Part shown: one piece after another, positions 1 to 7,341 of the stretch | Layout: each line of letters begins with the position of its first letter | Numbering within the stretch: position 1 is the first letter of the stretch | Assembly: GCA_937917025.1 (NCBI GenBank) | Contig: CALFSF010000401.1 | Coordinates: 1-10,482 of the forward strand | Reading direction: 5' to 3' | DNA: 10,482 bases | Origin: an uncultured Paraburkholderia sp. | Lineage (GTDB): Bacteria > Pseudomonadota > Gammaproteobacteria > Burkholderiales > Burkholderiaceae | Notes under the pieces: model-generated | The model's database searches: none | Told to the model about the DNA's origin: nothing | The model's input: only the letters and a program-made list of their open reading frames with translations | Made by a program: the position numbers and the translations under genes

Positions 1-60
1 TCGCTTGCCGAGCTTGTTGAACGCCGCTTCGATGGCGTCCAGCCTGGACGAATGCGACTC
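1..60 (-). other. Possible partial coding fragment running off the left edge
   Basis: Read on the minus strand in the frame of 1-60, the sequence gives a helix-like peptide containing SRLDAIEAAFNKLGKR, with G or C at about 17 of 20 third codon positions, as in the real genes here. It would be the 5' part of a gene lying to the left and downstream of the reductase. No ATG, GTG or TTG start exists in this frame between position 60 and the in-frame stop at 127-129, so the start is unexplained. The gene may be decayed, or the match may be chance. The opposite strand also has a short open frame ending at 67-69, with weaker codon bias. Function cannot be assigned. Confidence 0.25.
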
Positions 61-126
61 ACAACATAAAACGATATGCGGCTTACAGCATAGCGGACGT
101 CTAACGGAAGACCAACAAACGTCAGC

Positions 127-1380
127 TCAGAGCACATCCGCCGTCAGCAGCGATTTCAGTTTCGCCGAGCGGTCCGCCAACACCGCAGGCTCGATGCGTG
201 CGCGGCGGCCGATCAGTTCCTGGGCGACGCGCACGTCGCGGGCGACCTCGCTCACCTGGCCGACACCGCTTGTGCCGACCAGCACGCCTTCGCGATCGAG
301 CGCGAAGAATACCCGCGAAGCCGGTCCGGTATCACGCACCACACTCGTCGTGCCGAATGCGGGCATGCCGGCGATCTGGATCGTCATGTCGTACTGGTTC
401 GACCAGAACCAGGGGACCGCCGAATAGGTCTCGCCGTAATCGAGCATGTTGCGCGCCACGATCCGCGCGTGATCTTCCGCATTCTTCCAGCACTCGAGCC
501 GGATGCGACGGCGGAACAGCCGGTGCGGGAACGAGCACACATCGCCGGCGGCGAAAATCCAGGGATCGTTGGTGCGCAGCGTATCGTCGACCGCGATGCC
601 GTCCGCGACATCGATGCCGGCCGCTTCCGCGAGCGCGGTGCGTGGCGTTACACCGACACCGACAACAACCGCATCGCATTCCAGCGTGGTGCCGTCGGAG
701 AGCTTGAGGCCCGTCACCCGCGTATCGCCAAGAATGCGCTCTACCTGTGTCGCGAAGCGAACATCCACCCCCATCTGGCGATGCCGCTCGACCAGATAGC
801 CAGCGACGATTTCCGGCACGGCTCGCATCAACGCACGAGCCGCCGCTTCGATGACGACCACTTCGCAGCCGCGCGCGATCGCGGTCGCCGCGACTTCGAG
901 TCCGATAAAGCCAGCGCCAACCACCGCGATGCGCCGCCCTGGCGACAGTTCGCCGACAATCGACAACGCGTCGGGCACGGCGCGCAGCAGATGCACCCCG
1001 GCAAGTGCAGCCCCTGGCACACAGAGCCGGCGCGGCTCGGCACCCGTCGCGATCAGCAGCCGGCGGTATGACACCGTGCGGCCGTCGCCGAGCACCACCT
1101 TGCGCGCCGCGCGATCGATCCCGCTTACCGGCGCATCGACGCGCAGATCGATGCGGTTGTTCCGATAGAACGCGTCATCGAAAAGCGCACACTGTTCGAC
1201 GGTCTTCTGCCCGAGCAGCACGGCCTTGGAGAGCGGCGGCCGGTCATACGGCGCGCGTCCCTCGTTACCGAGAAGTGTGATCTCGCCGTCCCAGCCGTTG
1301 TCGCGCAATGCGTGAGCCGTACGCGCCCCGCACTGCCCCGCGCCCACGATCACCATCGCGGCATGGTCAGCGGTTTTCAT
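127..1380 (-). CDS. FAD-dependent ferredoxin reductase (MocF-like), last gene of a three-component oxygenase/desaturase operon
   Basis: A 417-aa pyridine-nucleotide-disulfide-oxidoreductase-fold protein of the rubredoxin/ferredoxin reductase type used by oxygenase systems. It should pass electrons from NAD(P)H through FAD to the neighbouring Rieske protein. Visible motifs are the N-terminal FAD dinucleotide fold GAGQCG (residues 13-18), ATGAEPR (111-117), the second NAD(P)-binding fold GAGFIG (155-160), and the second FAD contact IFAAGDVCSFP (275-285). The C-terminal part carries RLECWKNAEDHA and PWFWSNQYD, typical of this subfamily. The ATG at 1378-1380 is chosen because MKTADHAAMVIVGAG places the FAD motif where the family has it; the open frame further upstream only overlaps the Rieske gene out of frame. 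That ATG overlaps the Rieske stop by 4 bp (ATGA), indicating translational coupling. The family is clear; the physiological substrate of the system is not. Confidence 0.93.
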   Translation of the reverse strand: MKTADHAAMVIVGAGQCGARTAHALRDNGWDGEITLLGNEGRAPYDRPPLSKAVLLGQKTVEQCALFDDAFYRNNRIDLRVDAPVSGIDRAARKVVLGDGRTVSYRRLLIATGAEPRRLCVPGAALAGVHLLRAVPDALSIVGELSPGRRIAVVGAGFIGLEVAATAIARGCEVVVIEAAARALMRAVPEIVAGYLVERHRQMGVDVRFATQVERILGDTRVTGLKLSDGTTLECDAVVVGVGVTPRTALAEAAGIDVADGIAVDDTLRTNDPWIFAAGDVCSFPHRLFRRRIRLECWKNAEDHARIVARNMLDYGETYSAVPWFWSNQYDMTIQIAGMPAFGTTSVVRDTGPASRVFFALDREGVLVGTSGVGQVSEVARDVRVAQELIGRRARIEPAVLADRSAKLKSLLTADVL

Positions 1381-1730
1381 GCGGCATCCTTTGCGAGGGT
1401 GACAGGCACGCCGATCAGCACGTTGCGGCCTTCGACGCGCACCGGCCATGTCTTCAGTTTCACGCAGACGGGCGGACTCATCGGTTTGCCGCTGACGATG
1501 TCGAAACGGCCTTGATGGAGCGGACATTCGATTTCGCCGTTCACGACGAAGCCTTCCGCGAGATGCGCCTGTTCGTGCGTACACCAGCCGTCCGATGCGT
1601 GAAAGCCATCCGCCAGCCGGTACACCGCATAGCTCGCGCCCTCATGGTCGAAACGCCGCACGTCTTCTTCGTCGATGTCGTCGGTGGTACAGGCGACGAC
1701 CCACTTCGTGTTGTCGATATCGACTGCCAA
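1377..1730 (-). CDS. Rieske-type [2Fe-2S] ferredoxin (MocE-like)
   Basis: A small soluble Rieske protein of 117 aa that should shuttle electrons from the FAD reductase to the membrane di-iron enzyme. The cluster ligands are plain: C50-T-H52 in WCTHEQAHL and C69-P-L-H72 in ECPLHQGRFD, the CxH...CxxH pattern of Rieske ferredoxins. There is no extra catalytic domain, so this is a carrier and not a Rieske oxygenase. I choose a TTG start at 1730 (protein begins MAVDIDNTKW) because GGGAGG lies just before it at 1740-1735; no ATG is in frame. Another TTG at 1742 would add four residues but has no ribosome site. It lies 64 bp downstream of the desaturase gene and overlaps the reductase start by 4 bp, so all three genes are probably co-transcribed. 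Confidence 0.9.
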   Translation of the reverse strand: MAVDIDNTKWVVACTTDDIDEEDVRRFDHEGASYAVYRLADGFHASDGWCTHEQAHLAEGFVVNGEIECPLHQGRFDIVSGKPMSPPVCVKLKTWPVRVEGRNVLIGVPVTLAKDAA

Positions 1731-1794
1731 GATGCCTCCCAAGGATGCAAGAAGTGATAGGTCTACGGTAATGCGAAAGCCGAAGCAGTCTCTT

Positions 1795-2862
1795 TCAGGT
1801 ACCCGGCTGCGCCGTGAAATTCGGCTGCCCGGCCGAAGACGGCTCGGGCAGCGTGCGCGCGATCACGTGGGTCGGATCGCGCCGTTGCCTCCACAATGCC
1901 GGCACCATCTCGCGATAGGTCGCGTAAAGGCCCGGATACGCAGGCGGCAACTGGTCCTTGATGGCATCGTGCAGACGCGGCAGCGCATGAAACGGCACCA
2001 TCGGCAGCAGATGATGCTCAAGGTGGTAGTTCATGTTCAGGTACAGGAAACGAAACACCGGATTGATGTAAACGGTGCGCGTATTGAGCCGGTGATCCTT
2101 CACGTTGACGCCGAGTCCGGCGTGCTGCGTGAGGCCTAGCAACTGGTGCAGCCAGCCGCCGTAGAAACGCGGCGTCCAGACGAACATCAAGGGCAGGAAG
2201 CTGCGGAACACGCCAGCGAGCACGATTGTCGCGACGATCACCGCGAGATAGATCCGCGACGACCAGATCATCTTCGGCTTCTCGCTGGCGGGCAGGAACG
2301 CTTCGGTCGCGGCGTCGATGCGGCCGAACGCGTGGCGGATGGTCTTGCGAATCTCGGCAGTGCCGCCGACGAGTGCAAGGAAATCGAGGAGAATCGGCAG
2401 CACCTTCGTCGGACGCGCCACCTGGATCTCCGGATCGCGGCCGGCGAAGTAAGTATGCGTATGATGCCGCGCGTGGCTCCAGCGCCACCAGTACGCCTCG
2501 CGGATCGTCATGAACGATGACAGGTGGTAGAACGCGTCGTTGAGCCAGCGTGTCCTGAACGGCGTGCCGTGCGCGAGTTCATGCCAGCGCGCATCGCTCG
2601 ACGAGTAGATCGTGCCGTACACGAAGAACGCCGGCACGGCCCACCAGCTGCCCCAGCTGAACCCCGCGACGACACCCGATGCGATCAGCAGCACGAGCCA
2701 TAGCCCGAAATTGCGCAAACCCGGCGCGTCGCTACGCTTCATCAGTTCCTTGAGGACCGCGCGCGGAATGCGCGGCTGATACCACTGTGAACTGATGCGA
2801 TCGTCGAACGTTTCGTCCATGAGGCCGGGTTTCGGGTCGCCGGGCGGGGGCGTCGATGACAT
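1795..2862 (-). CDS. Membrane fatty-acid desaturase / hydrocarbon-oxygenase-type di-iron enzyme (MocD-like)
   Basis: A 355-aa integral membrane non-haem di-iron enzyme. It has the three histidine clusters of the family: HELAH (94-98), HARHH (130-134, followed by T-H136) and HLEHH (280-284), plus H247 in LTQHAGL. Hydrophobic segments lie near 52-69, 73-88 and 203-229, so the histidine boxes can face the cytoplasm. The C-terminal signature NPVFRFLYLNMNYHLEHHLLPMVPFHALPRLH closely resembles the MocD/hydrocarbon oxygenase branch as I know it. Downstream Rieske and FAD reductase genes supply electrons, the order mocD-mocE-mocF reported for rhizopine breakdown in rhizobia. No other rhizopine or inositol genes are visible, so a lipid or other hydrophobic substrate is equally possible. 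The ATG at 2860-2862 has a good ribosome site (AGGAG, about 7 bases upstream). Repeats directly upstream suggest specific control. Confidence 0.9.
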   Translation of the reverse strand: MSSTPPPGDPKPGLMDETFDDRISSQWYQPRIPRAVLKELMKRSDAPGLRNFGLWLVLLIASGVVAGFSWGSWWAVPAFFVYGTIYSSSDARWHELAHGTPFRTRWLNDAFYHLSSFMTIREAYWWRWSHARHHTHTYFAGRDPEIQVARPTKVLPILLDFLALVGGTAEIRKTIRHAFGRIDAATEAFLPASEKPKMIWSSRIYLAVIVATIVLAGVFRSFLPLMFVWTPRFYGGWLHQLLGLTQHAGLGVNVKDHRLNTRTVYINPVFRFLYLNMNYHLEHHLLPMVPFHALPRLHDAIKDQLPPAYPGLYATYREMVPALWRQRRDPTHVIARTLPEPSSAGQPNFTAQPGT

Positions 2863-2872
2863 GCTTGGCTCC

Positions 2873-2914
2873 TGTCGACCGGAGTTAGCGCTTTGTCGAC
2901 CGGAATTGACGCTT
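2873..2914. repeat. Two 21-bp tandem direct repeats in the desaturase leader
   Basis: Units 2873-2893 and 2894-2914 abut exactly and match at 18 of 21 positions. Both begin TGTCGACCGGA and end CGCTT; the differences are clustered in the middle. The 21-bp period is two helical turns, so proteins bound at both units would lie on the same face of the DNA. They begin next to the ribosome-binding site of the desaturase gene and are the nearest upstream DNA to it. Confidence 0.8.
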
Positions 2915-2961
2915 TAGCGTCCTACGGTCCCATGCAAAGCATTTACTCCGGTCCCATGCAA
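2873..2961 (-). promoter_or_regulatory. Putative operator array upstream of the desaturase-Rieske-reductase operon
   Basis: Besides the two direct repeats, CGGTCCCATGCAA occurs twice (2925-2937 and 2949-2961), 24 bp apart. Read on the minus strand, the second continues as GACCGGAGTAAATGCTT, matching 14 of 17 bases of the tandem-repeat core GACCGGAGTTAGCGCTT. The first gives a shorter relative, GACCGTAGGACGCT. The array therefore holds about four copies of one motif, two in each orientation, converging on the palindrome GACGCT-TT-AGCGTC at 2908-2921. This arrangement suits cooperative binding by a transcription factor. No convincing -35/-10 pair is visible, and no candidate regulator gene lies next to it. 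Confidence 0.5.
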
Positions 2962-3128
2962 GAAGTTGCGGTCTGTCTGCTGGCTGCGCAGGGCCGCCGC
3001 GTTTATGAACCGGCGTTGAATACCGCCGGCTGGAATAAACACTACTTGATCGACAAGCGCCAATCACGACGATATTTGATGGCTTTCCATCAAGGCCTTG
3101 CCTGTGGACCGCCTGCGGGCGGACCTGT

Positions 3129-3518
3129 TCATATCCCGGCGAAGAATCCAGGCGGAAGATGGGTGCGGGCCACGGAAACAATGAAAGCGAAAACAACAAT
3201 CGCGCCCAGCCAGCTCGCGACGCAGATCACCCGGTTGCTGCCGTGCTTTAGCGCGATGCTCCCGAGTACCACATAGACAAGCAGCGCGCCGATTTTCGTG
3301 AGCAGCCAGCTCGCATTTGCCGCGAAGCCGATCAGCATTGCAAGCCGCACCGCGCTCACCAGCAATAATGTATCGACGACGTGCGGAATCACCCGCACGA
3401 AGCGCGTTTGCAGCAGACGTGAGTTGAAGGCCCGCAGTATGCCTCGTGTGACGAAGCCACCCAGGCTGAGGGCTGCACAGGTGATATGGATCGAGCGGAT
3501 GACAAGGAATGAATTCAT
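3129..3518 (-). CDS. SirB2-like integral membrane protein
   Basis: A 129-aa hydrophobic protein with four predicted membrane helices, near residues 5-25, 43-63, 70-90 and 97-117. The opening VIRSIHITCAALSLGGFVTRG and the central PHVVDTLLLVSAV resemble the SirB2 family (named for an invasion gene expression regulator of Salmonella), with histidines H11 and H46 in helices 1 and 2 as in that family. Biochemical function is unknown. The ATG at 3516-3518 gives the normal family N-terminus; the ribosome site is weak. It ends 266 bp upstream of the desaturase start, and the repeat array lies between them, so it is probably a separate transcription unit. Family recognised by eye from pattern only. 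Confidence 0.75.
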   Translation of the reverse strand: MNSFLVIRSIHITCAALSLGGFVTRGILRAFNSRLLQTRFVRVIPHVVDTLLLVSAVRLAMLIGFAANASWLLTKIGALLVYVVLGSIALKHGSNRVICVASWLGAIVVFAFIVSVARTHLPPGFFAGI

Positions 3519-4073
3519 GGTTCACGGTCAGGGAAAAACGGACGACTCGCGGCAGATCCCTGCCGCACTTCATGAGTTGTCGGCGTGCCAACAAGGCCTT
3601 TAGCAATGTGCGACAGCGCAAAAAGGCGCCGCTTGCCGTGCACGTCTGTTCCGTGCTGCTGTCTTGCGCGGCGCGTCGTCGCGGGCATTGGCATGAACGT
3701 CACAGGCACCGGCACCGGCAGCAAACGCGAAAGCGTCTGGCGCTTTTCGATCCATCGCTACCCGGTCGCTCCATCGAAACGTCTCGTCAAATTCACCACG
3801 ATTTTAGCGGCTTGTATTGAGCGATCGATACGGATTGATCCTTTTATGATGTCAAGATTCGTCAAGCATGACCAGCGATTCTCGTCGCCTGATCGGCCTT
3901 GAGGAACAACTGCTGCCGTTGCGCTCAGGTAGATCTACCGCCCGCTTTGGAAAACGCGCAAATACTCTTTCCGGATGTGCCCTGGATTCACGCGCCAGCG
4001 CTTATAGTGGAATCGTGGTCGCCCCTGAGCGGCCTTCCACTTCAGCGCACGTGTCTTTGACGGGGGCTATCGG
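3519..4073. other. Long intergenic stretch without a convincing gene
   Basis: About 555 bp separate the divergent starts of the SirB2-like gene and the 112-aa gene. All open frames here are short, rich in Arg/Cys/Ser and without a ribosome site, so I call none. An AT-richer segment spans roughly 3785-3860. A small hairpin (AAAGCG-TCTGG-CGCTTT, 3730-3746, followed by one further T) is present. The plus-strand promoter of the downstream gene should lie here; TATAGT at 4003-4008 is a possible -10, but I find no good -35. Confidence 0.5.
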
Positions 4074-4412
4074 ATGACTACCTCTTCTGATTATGCGAGC
4101 GGTTCGCACGACAGCACACCGGAGTCGTTGCTGACGCTCGTCGAATTTCTCGAACTCTCGCTCGACAAGGGCGAGCGCGTCGTCATGATGCGCCACGGCA
4201 CGGACGTCTGTTCGGTTTATGTCGGTGATCCGGCGAGCGAAGATGCAAGCCTGACCGATCATGGGACCATCGCGGCCGCGGTAGCCGACGAGATACTCGA
4301 ACGCACCCAGGCAGGGGTAAACCGGATAGCAATAGGCAACCAGACGTACCGGTTTATTCGAAGCTTCACGCACATCGGCAACATCGGTGCAGTGGTGTTT
4401 GCTCCCGCGTAG
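4074..4412 (+). CDS. Small conserved-looking hypothetical protein
   Basis: A 112-aa soluble protein that I do not recognise. The first 15 residues are polar and likely disordered. Then come a helix (PESLLTLVEFLELSLDKGE), a strand-like VVMMRHG and CSVYVGD, an amphipathic helix (TIAAAVADEILERTQ, about 65-79) and C-terminal strands (RIAIGNQTYRFIRSF, GAVVFAPA). This is a compact alpha/beta composition with no signal peptide, membrane helix or catalytic motif. GGGGGC sits about 8 bases before the ATG and can serve as a ribosome site. Third-position G/C bias over the reading frame supports real coding. It stands alone between two gene-poor stretches. Confidence 0.7.
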   Translation: MTTSSDYASGSHDSTPESLLTLVEFLELSLDKGERVVMMRHGTDVCSVYVGDPASEDASLTDHGTIAAAVADEILERTQAGVNRIAIGNQTYRFIRSFTHIGNIGAVVFAPA

Positions 4413-4427
4413 CCCCTTCCGTGACTT

Positions 4428-4825
4428 TCATGCCTGAGCCGCACGGAGGCGGCCACGAAACTCAATGGCAATCTGCCCATCGCGAGGCAGAACGTGTAGG
4501 TAAGCGTGACACGTCCTTCGAACGCATCGCCAGCGGACGCGACGCCGTCGCGTAGTCGAAATCGGGCTGTCGATCGTCTGATCTTGCCTGACCGTGCCGC
4601 GCAGGAAGCCGCGCGAGTCGCAACGTGCGGGCTTCTGCTTCTCGCACTGTAACCGTCTGCGCACCGCCAAACCCGATGATTTCTCCGACGTCGCCGCCGT
4701 TCCGGATCGCGACGCGCCTTTCAAATTCCCCCGCAGCCCGACCCTTCGCATCGGCGATCGCCGCCAGCACGCCGTCGGACGACGCGTAACCCCACCCCGC
4801 AAACGTCGCCTGAAAAATCAGGGTA
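4428..4825 (-). pseudogene. Possible decayed minus-strand gene, unidentified
   Basis: No intact gene fits this stretch, but protein-like text with good codon bias appears in successive minus-strand frames. From about 4815 down, one frame reads ATFAGWGYASSDGVLAAIAD and continues through RAAGEFERRVAIRNGGDVGE to about 4665. A second frame follows with DSRGFLRGTVRQDQTIDSP (about 4620-4563), then a third with SAGDAFEGRVTLTYTF (about 4530-4482). Last comes PRDGQIAIEFRGRLRAAQA, ending at a TGA near 4434. Such hopping is expected from a gene with several frameshifts. I cannot name the family, and overlapping-frame chance matches are possible. Confidence 0.3.
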
Positions 4826-4837
4826 GCGCGAATTTGT

Positions 4838-4853
4838 TGTTATGTTATAACAT
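4838..4853 (+). promoter_or_regulatory. Putative Zur (zinc uptake regulator) operator
   Basis: TGTTATGTTATAACA at 4838-4852 matches the widely described proteobacterial Zur core TGTTATANTATAACA at all but one defined position. It also contains the perfect 12-bp palindrome ATGTTATAACAT (4842-4853). It is AT-rich in an otherwise GC-rich region and lies about 105 bp upstream of the receptor start. Its TATAAC could form part of a -10 element, so bound Zur would block RNA polymerase when zinc is plentiful. The consensus comparison is from memory and no Zur gene is in the window. Confidence 0.6.
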
Positions 4854-4958
4854 CTCGCAGACTCGACGTTGTCGAAGCTGATTCGACGACGCCGGATACC
4901 TGGCGGGGCCTCGCAGGACAAGGTCCCTTTTCCGTTCGCCTCCAGAAAGATAAAAAGC

Positions 4959-7313
4959 ATGAGCCACCGCACACTCGTCTCACACGGCGTTCTTTTGCTG
5001 TTTGCCCAGACGCTGTCCGCACACGCATTTGCCGCCGCGGGAAACGCCGCGATGAGCGGCACCATCACCGATACGCAGGGCCATGCAGTCGAAAACGCCG
5101 AGGTCTCGATTCAGGACAGCACCGGCGCTACCGTCCGGCAAACCCGGACCGGTCGCGACGGCCACTTCACCGTGGAAGGCCTCGAAGCTGGAACCTGGGC
5201 CGCCGTCGTGAGCACGAAGGGCGGCGGTTCAACCACGCGCATCGCTACCGTGGAACCCGGCCAGGCATCGCCACCGCTGGATATCGTGCTCGACAGCAAC
5301 GCGCCGCTCGATGTCACGGTGAACGCGCAGCGCCTCGATCGCGCACGTAACGGTCTGTCGCCCGAAACGGGCAGCAGCGTTTACCGCATCACGCAGGCCG
5401 ATATCGATGCGCTGCCTCAAGGCGACAATACGCCGCTCAATCAGGTGCTGCTGCAGGCGCCCGGCGTGGCGAACGACTCCTACGGCCAGCTTCACGTGCG
5501 CGGCGACCACGCGGATCTTCAGTACCGCATCAACGGTGTCGTCATTCCGGAGCCGATCAGCGGCTTTGGGCAGTCGCTCGATACACGCATCATCGATCAG
5601 GTGAATCTGCTCACCGGCGCATTGCCGGCGCAGTATGGGTACCGCACGGCGGGCATCGTCGACATACGGACGAAATCGGGCGATACGGGCAACGGCGGCT
5701 CGATCGATGTCTACGGTGGCAGTCACCAGACGCTGCAGACAAGCGCCGATGTGTTCGGCTCACAGGGCCCGTTCAGCTACTACTTCACCGGCACGCTGGG
5801 GGTGAACAATCTCGGCATCGAAGCGCCGACGTCCGACGGCTCGCCACTGCATGACCATACGCGCCAGGGCAATGGCTTTGGGTACATGTCGTATCTGATC
5901 AATCCGTTGACGCGTGTGAGCGTGATGTTCGGCACCGCCAGCAACCAGTTCGAGATTCCCAACACGCCGGGCCTGCCCACGAATTTCACGCTGAACGGCA
6001 ATTCGACGTTCGACTCGGCGAACCTGAACGAAACGCAATCGGAGCTGAACAACTTCGCGGTGCTCGCGTTGCAAGGCACGAACGGTGGCGCACTCGACTA
6101 TCAGGTCGCCCTCTTCACGCGCTACACGCGCACGCAGTTCAATCCAGACCCGGTCGGCGACCTGTTGTTCAACGGCGTGGCTTCCCAGGATTTCCACAGC
6201 AACCAGGCAAACGGCGTGCAGGCCGACACGACCTGGCGCGTGAACGACAAACATACGTTGCGCGCCGGCATCATGTTCCAGCAGGAGCACGCGGTGTTCG
6301 ACGACAACGTCGCGGTATTTCCCGCCGATGCCGACGGCAACGCGCTCTCCGACCAGCCGTTCACGATTCGCGATTCGAGCAGCAAGACCGGCTATCTGTA
6401 CAGCGCATACGTTCAGGACGAATGGAAGCTGACCAGCAAACTGACGCTGAACTACGGTCTGCGCTACGACCGGATGGACGAATACGTGCAGGCGAGCCAG
6501 TTGAGCCCGCGCGTGGGCCTCGTGTATCAGCCGACGAACGCCACCACCCTGCACGCCGGCTATGCGCGCTATTTCACGCCGCCCGCCTTTGAGCTGGTGT
6601 CGGACTCGACGATCAGCCGCTTTAACGGCACGACGAACCAGAGTCCCACGTCGCAGAACGACCCTGTCAAGCCTGAGCGCAGCCACTACTTCGATATCGG
6701 GGTGACGCAGCGCCTGACGCCCGCGCTAACGATTGGACTCGACGCGTATTACAAGAAATCCGCCGATCTGCTCGACGAAGGCCAGTTCGGTTCCGCGCTG
6801 ATCTTCACGCCGTTTAACTATCAGTCCGGTCGTGTCTACGGACTGGAGTTCACGACGAGCTACAAACAGGACAACCTCTCCGCTTACCTGAACGTTGCAT
6901 ACAGTCGCGCCCAGGGCAAGAACATCGAATCGGCCCAGTTCAACTTCGGCGCCGACGAGCTCGCTTACATTGCAAACAACTGGGTCTATCTCGACCACGA
7001 CCAGCGCGTGAGCGCATCGTTCGGCGGCGCATACACGCTTGGCAGGACCACGTTGACCGCGGACGGCATCGTCGGCAGCGGTTTGCGCAGCGGCTTTGCG
7101 AACACCGACAAACTGCCGCTGTACGCGCAGATCAGTCTGGGTGTGATCCAGCGCTTCAATGAACCGCTCATCGGCAGATTCGACGCACGCCTCGCGTTGA
7201 TCAACGCGTTTGGCCGCGTGTACCAGCTGCGCGACGGCTCGGGCATCGGCGTCGGCGCGCCGCAATATGGGCCGCAACGCGCGGTGTACGCAGGCATCAC
7301 GAAGCATTTCTGA
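4959..7313 (+). CDS. TonB-dependent outer-membrane receptor with N-terminal carboxypeptidase-regulatory-like domain
   Basis: A 784-aa outer-membrane active-transport receptor. A signal peptide covers roughly residues 1-26 (VLLLFAQTLSAHAFAAA). It is followed by a carboxypeptidase-D regulatory-like beta-sandwich (about 31-112, SGTITDTQGHAVENAEVSI ... RDGHFTVEGLEAGTW), a TonB-box-like DVTVNAQ (118-124), and the plug (about 135-240, with LLQAPGVANDSYGQLHVRG and IVDIRTKSG). The rest is a 22-strand-type barrel ending in the canonical C-terminal Phe (ITKHF). A predicted loop carries HDH at 298-300, a possible metal contact. The ATG at 4959 is preferred over an upstream TTG at 4869 because it starts directly at the signal peptide; AGAAAG gives a weak ribosome site. 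The next genes are its ExbB, ExbD and TonB. The Zur-like site upstream points to zinc or a zinc chelate as cargo; this is inference. Confidence 0.93.
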   Translation: MSHRTLVSHGVLLLFAQTLSAHAFAAAGNAAMSGTITDTQGHAVENAEVSIQDSTGATVRQTRTGRDGHFTVEGLEAGTWAAVVSTKGGGSTTRIATVEPGQASPPLDIVLDSNAPLDVTVNAQRLDRARNGLSPETGSSVYRITQADIDALPQGDNTPLNQVLLQAPGVANDSYGQLHVRGDHADLQYRINGVVIPEPISGFGQSLDTRIIDQVNLLTGALPAQYGYRTAGIVDIRTKSGDTGNGGSIDVYGGSHQTLQTSADVFGSQGPFSYYFTGTLGVNNLGIEAPTSDGSPLHDHTRQGNGFGYMSYLINPLTRVSVMFGTASNQFEIPNTPGLPTNFTLNGNSTFDSANLNETQSELNNFAVLALQGTNGGALDYQVALFTRYTRTQFNPDPVGDLLFNGVASQDFHSNQANGVQADTTWRVNDKHTLRAGIMFQQEHAVFDDNVAVFPADADGNALSDQPFTIRDSSSKTGYLYSAYVQDEWKLTSKLTLNYGLRYDRMDEYVQASQLSPRVGLVYQPTNATTLHAGYARYFTPPAFELVSDSTISRFNGTTNQSPTSQNDPVKPERSHYFDIGVTQRLTPALTIGLDAYYKKSADLLDEGQFGSALIFTPFNYQSGRVYGLEFTTSYKQDNLSAYLNVAYSRAQGKNIESAQFNFGADELAYIANNWVYLDHDQRVSASFGGAYTLGRTTLTADGIVGSGLRSGFANTDKLPLYAQISLGVIQRFNEPLIGRFDARLALINAFGRVYQLRDGSGIGVGAPQYGPQRAVYAGITKHF

Positions 7314-7341
7314 CGCCTGAGGCATAACGAAGGGAAACATC

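Noticed and set aside
1381..1584. N-terminal extension of the ferredoxin reductase frame to 485 aa
   Set aside because: The extra 68 residues are Arg-rich shadow of the Rieske gene; the ATG at 1380 starts right before the FAD motif and overlaps the Rieske stop by ATGA.
3730..3747. Hairpin AAAGCG-TCTGG-CGCTTT as a rho-independent terminator
   Set aside because: The stem is only 6 bp, the T-run is interrupted, and no gene ends there on either strand.
3868..4077. 69-aa open frame overlapping the start of the 112-aa gene by ATGA
   Set aside because: Mixed codon use, no clear ribosome site and low-complexity Ser/Arg composition; the overlap is probably chance.
4869..4958. TTG start giving a receptor 30 residues longer
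   Set aside because: The added residues are basic and non-homologous, would sit before the signal peptide, and the ATG at 4959 starts a normal export signal.
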